DNA from: Cellulophaga sp. RHA19
GTDB taxonomy: Bacteria; Bacteroidota; Bacteroidia; Flavobacteriales; Flavobacteriaceae
Direction of reading: 5' to 3'
Assembly (NCBI RefSeq): GCF_002813425.1
Contig: NZ_PHUL01000001.1
Span: 2,363,001 to 2,427,000 of the forward strand
DNA: 64,000 bases
Shown: positions 57,923-64,000 of the stretch, in pieces
Position numbering within the stretch: position 1 is the first letter of the stretch
Layout of the letters: every line of letters starts with the position of its first letter
Notes under the pieces: model-generated
Databases searched by the model: none
What the model was told of the DNA's origin: nothing
The model's input: only the letters and a program-made list of their open reading frames with translations
Translations under genes and position numbers: made by a program

Positions 57923-59209
57923 ATGACATTTAAGAACTTAGGTTTATCTAATAATCTATTAAAAGCAATAGAGAAAAAGGGGTATACTACTCCGTCTCCA
58001 ATACAAGAAAAAGCAATACCGCCAGTTTTAGAAGGCAAAGATGTTTTGGCATCTGCACAAACGGGCACAGGTAAAACTGCAGGTTTTACATTACCATTAT
58101 TACATTTATTATCAGAAGAGAAAACATTAAGGCATAGGCCAGTACGAGCTTTAATACTAACACCAACAAGAGAGTTAGCAGCGCAAATATTTGCTAACGT
58201 AAAAGAATATAGTGAGTTTTTAGATTTACGCTCTGCGGTAATATTTGGTGGAGTAAACCAAAAGCCGCAAATAGCAAACTTAAAAAGAGGAATGGATGTT
58301 TTGGTGGCAACACCTGGGCGTTTATTGGATCTTCACAATCAAAGGTTTTTATCTTTAGACAAAGTAGAGATTTTTGTTTTAGATGAAGCGGACCGTATGT
58401 TAGATATGGGTTTTTTACGTGATATAGAACGCGTAATGAAATTAATACCAGCAAAGCGTCAAAATTTAATGTTTTCTGCAACTTTTTCTAAAGACATTAA
58501 AAAACTAGCTCACGGTATTTTAAACAACCCTGTGCAGGTTGAAGCTACTCCAGAGAACACTGCCGTAGAAGTAATTCAGCAAAAAGTGTACAGAGTTGCA
58601 AAAGGTAAAAAAACGGGTTTAATTATCAAGTTAATATCAGACGGTAATTGGCAACAAGTTTTAGTTTTTACAAGAACTAAACACGGAGCTAATAATTTGT
58701 GTAAAAAAATGATTGCAGCAGGTATTTCTGCAGCGGCTATTCACGGTAATAAAAGTCAGGGTGCGCGTACAAAAGCACTAGAAGGTTTTAAAAAAGGAAC
58801 ACTACGTGTGTTAGTAGCTACAGATATTGCTGCTCGTGGTTTAGATATTCCTTTGTTACCACACGTAATTAATTTTGAGATCCCAAATATATCTGAAGAC
58901 TATGTGCACCGTATTGGTAGAACAGGTAGAGCAGGAGCAAGTGGTGAGGCTGTATCTTTGGTAAGTGCAGATGAAACATCTTACTTAAAAGACATTCAAA
59001 AATTAATTGGAATGCAAATTCCTGTAGAAATAGTAGAAGGTTTTGAACCAGATCCTAATGCATCAACAAAACCCATAAAACAAGGGCAGCGTGGTGGTTC
59101 TAGAAACTCTAGTAACAGACCTAAAAAAGCAGGATCTAAAAATGGTTCTAGTAATAATCGTAAACCTAAACGTAATAACGACCGCAGGTCTAACAATAAA
59201 CGCAATTAA
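57923..59209 (+). CDS. DEAD-box ATP-dependent RNA helicase (RhlE-like)
   Basis: 428 residues with every core motif: Q motif ([11 protein letters not shown]), motif I AQTGTGKT, Ia PTRELA, II DEAD, III SAT, and HRIGRTGR (VI). The C-terminal ~55 residues are a Gly/Ser/Asn/Lys/Arg-rich disordered tail ([18 protein letters not shown]), typical of RhlE-type helicases and used for RNA binding. It unwinds short RNA duplexes in ribosome assembly and RNA decay. The VF530 gene starts 5 bp after its stop, so the two are co-transcribed. Confidence 0.96.
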   Translation: MTFKNLGLSNNLLKAIEKKGYTTPSPIQEKAIPPVLEGKDVLASAQTGTGKTAGFTLPLLHLLSEEKTLRHRPVRALILTPTRELAAQIFANVKEYSEFLDLRSAVIFGGVNQKPQIANLKRGMDVLVATPGRLLDLHNQRFLSLDKVEIFVLDEADRMLDMGFLRDIERVMKLIPAKRQNLMFSATFSKDIKKLAHGILNNPVQVEATPENTAVEVIQQKVYRVAKGKKTGLIIKLISDGNWQQVLVFTRTKHGANNLCKKMIAAGISAAAIHGNKSQGARTKALEGFKKGTLRVLVATDIAARGLDIPLLPHVINFEIPNISEDYVHRIGRTGRAGASGEAVSLVSADETSYLKDIQKLIGMQIPVEIVEGFEPDPNASTKPIKQGQRGGSRNSSNRPKKAGSKNGSSNNRKPKRNNDRRSNNKRN

Positions 59210-59214
59210 TAATA

Positions 59215-59442
59215 ATGCAAAAGTCTAATGACCCTTTACACGGTGTAAAACTAGCAACTATTATAGATGATCTAGTAGACTTTTACGGCTGGGAGTATAT
59301 GGGTAACACAGTTAATATACGCTGTTTTACCCATAGACCTACAGTAAAATCTAGTCTTCATTTTTTACGTAGAACACCTTGGGCACGTACCAAAGTAGAA
59401 GAGATGTATTTACAATTGTTGCAGGAAAAAGAGAAACAATAA
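59215..59442 (+). CDS. VF530-family (DUF2132) small DNA-binding-type protein
   Basis: 75 residues. Matches the VF530 family by DPLHGVKLATIIDDLVDFYGW, INIRCFTH-like NIRCFTHRPTVKSSL and the conserved RRTPWAR followed by VEEMYL. Proposed to bind nucleic acid on structural grounds; its biological role is unknown. Coupled to the DEAD-box helicase gene. Confidence 0.88.
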   Translation: MQKSNDPLHGVKLATIIDDLVDFYGWEYMGNTVNIRCFTHRPTVKSSLHFLRRTPWARTKVEEMYLQLLQEKEKQ

Positions 59443-59530
59443 CCTTGTGCTTGTTTTAAGGTAAATTACTAGTCTTTTTTATGTTTTTAAAAAAGATAGT
59501 ATTTGTACTTTTACCAAAACTTTTTACAGG

Positions 59531-60307
59531 ATGAACTCCAGAAGCAAACAGTTACAAGCAATAGATAGGTTACTTACCATAATGGATGAATTGCGAGAGC
59601 AATGCCCTTGGGACAAAAAACAAACCTTACAAACTTTACGTCATTTAACCATAGAAGAAACGTATGAGTTGGGTGATGCTATTTTGGATAATAATCTGGA
59701 AGAAGTAAAAAAAGAGTTAGGAGATTTATTACTGCATATTGTTTTTTATGCCAAAATTGGTAGTGAAACTAGTGATTTTGATATAGCTGATGTAGCAAAC
59801 GAGATTTGTGATAAGCTAATTCATCGTCATCCACATATTTACGGAGATGTAAAGGTAGAGGATGAAGAAGAGGTAAAACGTAATTGGGAAAAATTAAAAC
59901 TAAAAGAAGGTAAAAACAGTGTTTTAGAAGGTGTTCCTAAAAGTTTACCAGCATTGGTAAAAGCAAGTAGAATACAAGATAAAGTTGCTGGCGTAGGGTT
60001 TGACTGGGAAGAGCCACAACAAGTATTTGAAAAAGTACAAGAAGAGTTAGCAGAATTACAAGTAGAAGTAGATGCTGCTAACCAAGATAAAATAGAAGCA
60101 GAATTTGGTGACGTTTTATTTTCTATGATAAATTATGCACGTTTTTTAAAGGTAAACCCAGAAGATGCTTTAGAGCGTACTAATAAAAAATTTATAAAAA
60201 GGTTTCAGTATTTAGAGGGTAAAGCTAAAGAAATGGGGAAATCTTTAGAAGATATGACACTTGCAGAGATGGATGTTTTTTGGAATGAAGCAAAAAAAGA
60301 AAACTAA
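59531..60307 (+). CDS. mazG: Nucleoside triphosphate pyrophosphohydrolase MazG
   Basis: 258 residues with two MazG domains. The N-terminal domain has CPWDKKQTLQTLRHLTIEETYELGDAI (metal-binding Glu residues) and ELGDLLLHIVFYAKIG. The C-terminal domain has EELAELQVEV and EFGDVLFSMINYARF, with LERTNKKFIKRFQYLE following. It hydrolyses NTPs and dNTPs to monophosphates and clears abnormal nucleotides. Complete; separate from the helicase pair by 88 bp and followed by a weak terminator-like hairpin. Confidence 0.95.
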   Translation: MNSRSKQLQAIDRLLTIMDELREQCPWDKKQTLQTLRHLTIEETYELGDAILDNNLEEVKKELGDLLLHIVFYAKIGSETSDFDIADVANEICDKLIHRHPHIYGDVKVEDEEEVKRNWEKLKLKEGKNSVLEGVPKSLPALVKASRIQDKVAGVGFDWEEPQQVFEKVQEELAELQVEVDAANQDKIEAEFGDVLFSMINYARFLKVNPEDALERTNKKFIKRFQYLEGKAKEMGKSLEDMTLAEMDVFWNEAKKEN

Positions 60308-60320
60308 TAGTAAGTAAAAC

Positions 60321-60347
60321 TAAAAAATGATTTAATTTCATTTTTTT
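60321..60347 (+). terminator. Weak terminator-like hairpin after mazG
   Basis: AAAAAATGA (60321-60329), loop TTTAATT, TCATTTTTT (60337-60345), then TT. AT-only stem except one GC pair, so probably inefficient; the MATE gene begins at 60365. Confidence 0.35.
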
Positions 60348-60364
60348 TAAAGTATTCAAATAAA

Positions 60365-61738
60365 TTGAAACAATACACTAAAGAATTTAAATATAACTTA
60401 AAACTGGCATTCCCTGTAATATTGGGGTTATTAGGTCACACTTTTGTTGGTTTTGCAGATAATATAATGGTAGGTCAATTAGGTACAGCACAATTGGCTG
60501 CTGTGTCTTTAGGAAATAGCTTTGTGTTTATAGCTATGTCTTTTGGTATTGGTTTTTCTACTGCAATTACACCATTAGTAGCAGAAGCAGATGGTGCCAA
60601 TAATGTAAATGATGCTAAAAGTGCTCTTAAACACGGAATTGTTTTATGTACTGTCTTAGGACTTTTTTTGTTTGGTGTAATACTCTTGGGTAAACCATTA
60701 ATGTACTTAATGAAACAGCCTCCAGAGGTGGTAGAATTAGCAATTCCTTACTTAGATTTAGTTGCTTTTTCGTTAGTTCCTTTAGTAATTTTTCAGGCAT
60801 TCAAACAATTTTCAGATGGTTTATCACAAACCAAATACCCTATGTATGTTACTTTAATAGGTAATGCTATTAATATACTTTTAAATTACCTATTGATTTT
60901 TGGAACTTTTGGTTTTCCAAAATTGGGTATTATAGGAGCTGCCATAGGTACACTAGTTTCTAGAGTTGCAATGGTTGTTTTAATATGGATAATGCTAAAA
61001 CAAACTAAAAAGTTTCATAAATACGTTACTGGTTTCAATTTTAGAAAAATAGAAAGCAAAGTAATGAACAAGATTATGAAAATTGGTTTTCCGTCTGCAT
61101 TACAAATGTTTTTTGAGGTAGCTATTTTTACAGCTGCAATTTGGATCAGCGGTGTTTTAGGTAAAAACCCGCAAGCAGCTAACCAAATAGCTTTAAACTT
61201 GTCTAGTATGACGTTTATGGTAGGTATGGGACTAGGTGTAGCTGCAATGGTACGTGTAGGTAACCAAAAAGGTTTGGGTAATTTTAAAGATTTACGTAGA
61301 ATGGCACAATCTATATTTTTACTAACATTTTTATTAGAGGTTATTTTTGCAGCTTTATTTTTAATATTTAGACATTGGTTACCAACAGTGTATTTAGACG
61401 TAAATGATGCCGTAAACATAGTAGATAATACAGAAGTTATAGTAATAGCAGCTCAATTATTGTTAGTAGCATCATTTTTTCAAATATCAGACGGATTGCA
61501 AGTTGTAGTACTTGGTGCATTACGTGGCTTACAAGACGTAACAATACCTACGGCAATAACATTTGTTGCGTATTGGCTAATTGGTTTTCCTATTTGTTTT
61601 TATTTAGGGTTATACACCCCTTTAAAAAGCACTGGAATTTGGATAGGTTTACTGGCTGGTTTAACTGCTTCTGCCGTTTTACTATATATTAGATTTAATT
61701 ACTTAACAAAAAGATTAATACTTAATACAGAAGAATAA
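60365..61738 (+). CDS. MATE-family multidrug efflux transporter
   Basis: 457 residues, about twelve membrane helices in two bundles of six. Typical NorM-type signatures: FPVILGLLGHTFVGFADNIMVGQLG in the first helix pair and GVAAMVRVGNQKG, VVLGALRGLQD in the C-terminal half. It exports cationic drugs or metabolites in exchange for Na+ or H+. The start is TTG at 60365 by fit to the family; no ATG occurs before the first helix. The next gene begins 2 bp after the stop, indicating an operon with the small acidic protein and PAP2 phosphatase. Confidence 0.94.
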   Translation: MKQYTKEFKYNLKLAFPVILGLLGHTFVGFADNIMVGQLGTAQLAAVSLGNSFVFIAMSFGIGFSTAITPLVAEADGANNVNDAKSALKHGIVLCTVLGLFLFGVILLGKPLMYLMKQPPEVVELAIPYLDLVAFSLVPLVIFQAFKQFSDGLSQTKYPMYVTLIGNAINILLNYLLIFGTFGFPKLGIIGAAIGTLVSRVAMVVLIWIMLKQTKKFHKYVTGFNFRKIESKVMNKIMKIGFPSALQMFFEVAIFTAAIWISGVLGKNPQAANQIALNLSSMTFMVGMGLGVAAMVRVGNQKGLGNFKDLRRMAQSIFLLTFLLEVIFAALFLIFRHWLPTVYLDVNDAVNIVDNTEVIVIAAQLLLVASFFQISDGLQVVVLGALRGLQDVTIPTAITFVAYWLIGFPICFYLGLYTPLKSTGIWIGLLAGLTASAVLLYIRFNYLTKRLILNTEE

Positions 61739-61740
61739 TT

Positions 61741-61968
61741 ATGGATTTTCCTAAGTTTTTATTGGGTGATAACACAGACTACCCAACAGCTATATTTATT
61801 ATACATACAGATTACCCTAGGTTTATAATTAATTTAGAGGATGATGAAGTAGAGTGGTTAGAAGATTTTACTAAAGAAGATGAAGAGGAATTAACTGAAG
61901 AAGCAGAAAAACTAATTGCAGAGGCTACTGCTTTTTATGACAGAGAAATTGCTCGTTACGAAGAATAA
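61741..61968 (+). CDS. Small acidic conserved protein of unknown function
   Basis: 75 residues. N-terminal half (MDFPKFLLGDNTDYPTAIFI) is followed by the repeat-like YPRFIINLEDDEVEW and a very Glu-rich helical tail. No signal peptide, no membrane segment. Tightly packed between MATE (2 bp) and PAP2 (9 bp) genes, which supports that it is a real gene. I do not recognise a characterised family. Confidence 0.8.
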   Translation: MDFPKFLLGDNTDYPTAIFIIHTDYPRFIINLEDDEVEWLEDFTKEDEEELTEEAEKLIAEATAFYDREIARYEE

Positions 61969-61977
61969 CAGACTATT

Positions 61978-62547
61978 ATGCTTGAAGAATTAATACAGTA
62001 CGATACTAACTTTTTTTTATATTTAAATAATCTTGGTACTTCTACTTGGGATAGTTTTTGGTTATTTATAACTAATAAAGTAAATTCTATACCATTGTAT
62101 GCCGTGTTGTTATTTTTTACATACAAGCAAGTAGGTATTAAAAAAACATTAGTAATTTTAGTGTCTATAGGTATTTTAATAGGAGCAACAGACCAGTTGG
62201 CTAATTTTTTTAAATACGGAGTAGCACGTCTAAGACCTTGTCATAATCCAGAATTAGATGGTTTGGTGCGCTTAGTTAAGAGTTCTTGTGGTGGTAAATA
62301 TGGTTATTTTTCTGCTCATGCAGCAAATTCTTTTGCTGTAGCTGTATTTTTTGGAAATGTACTTAAAAACAAATTTAAATACGTAAAAGTATTACTGCTT
62401 ACTTGGGCAGCATTTGTTGCCTATAGTAGAATATACATTGGTGTGCATTATACATTAGATGTTGCTACAGGTATTGTAATTGGTAGCTTTTTAGGATTTG
62501 TTTTTTATAAGCTAATGCTACTTATGTCAGTAAAATTAAAGTTGTAA
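61978..62547 (+). CDS. PAP2-family membrane phosphatase
   Basis: 189 residues with about five membrane helices. All three phosphatase signatures are present: K-x6-RP (KYGVARLRP), the SAH motif in GYFSAHAANS and S-R-x5-H-x3-D (SRIYIGVHYTLD). Family members dephosphorylate undecaprenyl pyrophosphate or phosphatidic acid/phosphatidylglycerophosphate on the outer face of the inner membrane. A role in undecaprenyl phosphate recycling for glycan and wall synthesis is likely, but the substrate cannot be fixed. Its stop abuts the convergent 220-aa gene with no room for a terminator. Confidence 0.93.
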   Translation: MLEELIQYDTNFFLYLNNLGTSTWDSFWLFITNKVNSIPLYAVLLFFTYKQVGIKKTLVILVSIGILIGATDQLANFFKYGVARLRPCHNPELDGLVRLVKSSCGGKYGYFSAHAANSFAVAVFFGNVLKNKFKYVKVLLLTWAAFVAYSRIYIGVHYTLDVATGIVIGSFLGFVFYKLMLLMSVKLKL

Positions 62548-63210
62548 TTAATTCTCTTTTTTAAATATGTAATCGTTTAGTGGAGCTAAAAATATTAAAA
62601 TAAATATTGCTCCAAAAACAAGTTCGTAAACTTCCCAAGTTCTACCAGATGGGTTACTTATAACTAAGGCTGTTGCAGCTAAAAAAGCTATGGTATGGTG
62701 CCATTTTACAATAGGAACAGCAAACATATTTACAAGGTTTTTAAACCATTGTTGTTTTCTGTATAAAAAAGGAGATACAATTAGGTATAAAACCATAACC
62801 ACCATTAGTAATTGACTAAATATTAGTTTATTTACCTTGGTTTCTCCAACGACCATATTGTGTAAGTTGGTTTCTCCTTGTGCATTATTTTCTATAAAAA
62901 ACTCGCTAGACTGTACTTCAAATATTCTTTGTCCCCAAGAAACTTCTTCGCCAGCACCAAATAAAAACAAAATAGCAAATAAAAAGGTTCCTATTTTCCA
63001 AGTAATAGATTTTCCTTTAGAGATGGTAAATAACCTATAAATACAAATAAGACTTATAATAAAAAGCATTAATGCAGTACCGTATTCTACAAGTCCGTCT
63101 TCTTGAGCATAAGATTGATCAAAAAAGGCACTGTCTGTTAAACCAAAATATAGTCCAACACTACAGATTACAAATAAAACTGCGTATACTATTTTATCTC
63201 TTGTTTTCAT
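62548..63210 (-). CDS. Membrane protein of unknown function
   Basis: 220 residues with about six membrane helices (near 8-25, 42-60, 75-90, 130-150, 165-185, 193-212). Between helices 3 and 4 there is a conserved-looking, water-exposed segment GAGEEVSWGQRIFEVQSSEFF followed by NAQGETNLHN, rich in charged residues that could be catalytic or binding. I do not recognise a characterised family. Single gene, convergent with PAP2 and ending directly against it. Confidence 0.85.
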   Translation of the reverse strand: MKTRDKIVYAVLFVICSVGLYFGLTDSAFFDQSYAQEDGLVEYGTALMLFIISLICIYRLFTISKGKSITWKIGTFLFAILFLFGAGEEVSWGQRIFEVQSSEFFIENNAQGETNLHNMVVGETKVNKLIFSQLLMVVMVLYLIVSPFLYRKQQWFKNLVNMFAVPIVKWHHTIAFLAATALVISNPSGRTWEVYELVFGAIFILIFLAPLNDYIFKKEN

Positions 63211-63231
63211 TTTTATTTATTTAGTAATATT

Positions 63232-63239
63232 CAAAGGTA
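63232..63239 (-). promoter_or_regulatory. -7 promoter box of the 220-aa membrane protein gene
   Basis: TACCTTTG on the minus strand matches TAnnTTTG, 21 bases before the ATG at 63210. Confidence 0.45.
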
Positions 63240-63292
63240 ATAATTGGTTGTAAAAGGTGAGTTATACTTTGGTAAGATTTTAACTTTTTAGC

Positions 63293-64000
63293 TTAGTAGT
63301 TTCTTTTATCAACCTTATAATTTATGTATTTGTGTTTCATCCATAAATAGGCAAAACAATCTGCTAAGGGGCCTAAAGATCTGTTCCAAAAGCCAAATTT
63401 AGTTTTGCCTGCAATTCTAGGAAAGTGTTGTACAGGAACTTGTTTAATTTTTCCGTTTTGTAACAATATCATTGCGGGTAAAAACCTATGTAAACCTTTA
63501 AAAATAGGTATTTGCTTTGCGTAATTTGTTTTAATCACTTTTAAAGGGCAACCAGTATCTTCTACACCATCATTGGTAAAAGAGCGTCTTATTTTATTTG
63601 CTAGGGTAGAGGATAGTTTTTTTAAACCGGAATCTTTCCTGTTTATTCTAATACCAGTAACTAAGTCGTACTTTGGTGTGTATTCTAATAGTAAATTAAA
63701 ATCTAAGGGGCTTGTTTGTAAATCGGCATCAATGTAACCAACTAGTTCTGTTGTGGCTTCATCAAAACCAGCTTTTATAGCAGCTGTTAATCCGTAATTT
63801 TTATCAAAAAGTAAATAAGAAAAATTAGAGTTGTTTGCACAAATTTGCTCTAATAGTATTTGACTATCGTCTTTTGAGCCATCGTTAATAAATAGAACAC
63901 AAGTTTTTTTTGTAGCAATTTTAAGGTACTCAGTTAGCTCTTTATCTAATCTGTTAATGTTATCTTCTTCATTGTAAATAGGTACAATTATAGTAAACTC
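63293..64000 (-). CDS. Glycosyltransferase family 2 (DPM1/DPMS-like), N-terminus beyond right edge
   Basis: 235 visible residues, open to the right edge and ending at TAG/TAA near 63293; only the first few residues seem to be missing, since the visible part begins EFTIIVPIYNEEDNINRL, the usual GT2 start. GT-A motifs: VLFINDGSKDDS, GLTAAIKAGFDEA, GYIDADLQTSPLDF (DAD metal motif) and GVEDTGCPLKV. No C-terminal membrane helix pair follows, so it is the short dolichyl/polyprenyl-phosphate mannose synthase-like type. It likely transfers a sugar to a polyprenyl phosphate carrier for surface glycan or lipid modification. Substrate unknown. Confidence 0.88.
   Translation of the reverse strand, partial: EFTIIVPIYNEEDNINRLDKELTEYLKIATKKTCVLFINDGSKDDSQILLEQICANNSNFSYLLFDKNYGLTAAIKAGFDEATTELVGYIDADLQTSPLDFNLLLEYTPKYDLVTGIRINRKDSGLKKLSSTLANKIRRSFTNDGVEDTGCPLKVIKTNYAKQIPIFKGLHRFLPAMILLQNGKIKQVPVQHFPRIAGKTKFGFWNRSLGPLADCFAYLWMKHKYINYKVDKRNY

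Noticed and set aside
1..64000. tRNA, rRNA or riboswitch genes
   Set aside because: No cloverleaf-like segments, rRNA motifs or known riboswitch cores were noticed in the intergenic regions, although a covariance-model search could not be run.

Overview
The window looks like the chromosome of a member of Flavobacteriaceae (Bacteroidota). The DNA is AT-rich, clear Shine-Dalgarno motifs are absent, and promoters show the TAnnTTTG -7 box. Giant surface proteins end in type IX secretion (T9SS) type B sorting domains and are paired with PorP/SprF-family and PorE-like partners. DUF5606, VF530 and other family-typical small genes are also present. I cannot name a genus from sequence alone.

Bases 1-42860 are an array of giant repeat-built surface proteins, all on the minus strand. 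Giant 1 (1-9308) runs off the left edge. Giant 2 (13652-28528, 4958 aa) and giant 3 (32325-42860, 3511 aa) are each followed by a PorP/SprF-family gene, then a PorE-like TPR/beta-propeller/OmpA gene, then a bidirectional terminator. This is a three-gene export module present twice. The last ~260 codons of both giants and both partner genes are almost identical (6 residue differences in the PorE-like pair, 2 in the PorP/SprF pair), while the bodies and heads of the giants are unrelated. A TetR-type regulator (10073-10651) sits between giant 1 and module A. Its copy beside module B is a deleted remnant (29119-29318). The giants are built from strictly periodic arrays (303, 324, 186 and 798 bp units) and calcium-binding thrombospondin type 3 repeats. 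An 830-bp tract is shared nearly intact by giants 1 and 2.

Bases 43139-49452 hold a decayed copy of the cca 3' end right at the array boundary. Next comes a minus-strand operon of three glycosyltransferase genes (one a GT4-GT2 fusion), a threonylcarbamoyl-AMP synthase and the CCA-adding enzyme. A divergent gene for a GT-D-like protein shares a promoter region with it, and that region contains a perfect 20-bp palindrome.

Bases 50470-64000 are mostly conserved housekeeping: dapD; ruvX-def-DUF5606; a PAS histidine kinase with a single-domain response regulator; a LURP-one-related protein; an SGNH hydrolase with a GH20 hexosaminidase; a DEAD-box helicase with a VF530 protein; mazG; a MATE transporter with a small acidic protein and a PAP2 phosphatase; a membrane protein; and a partial GT2 glycosyltransferase at the right edge. 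No rRNA, tRNA, CRISPR array or transposase was found.
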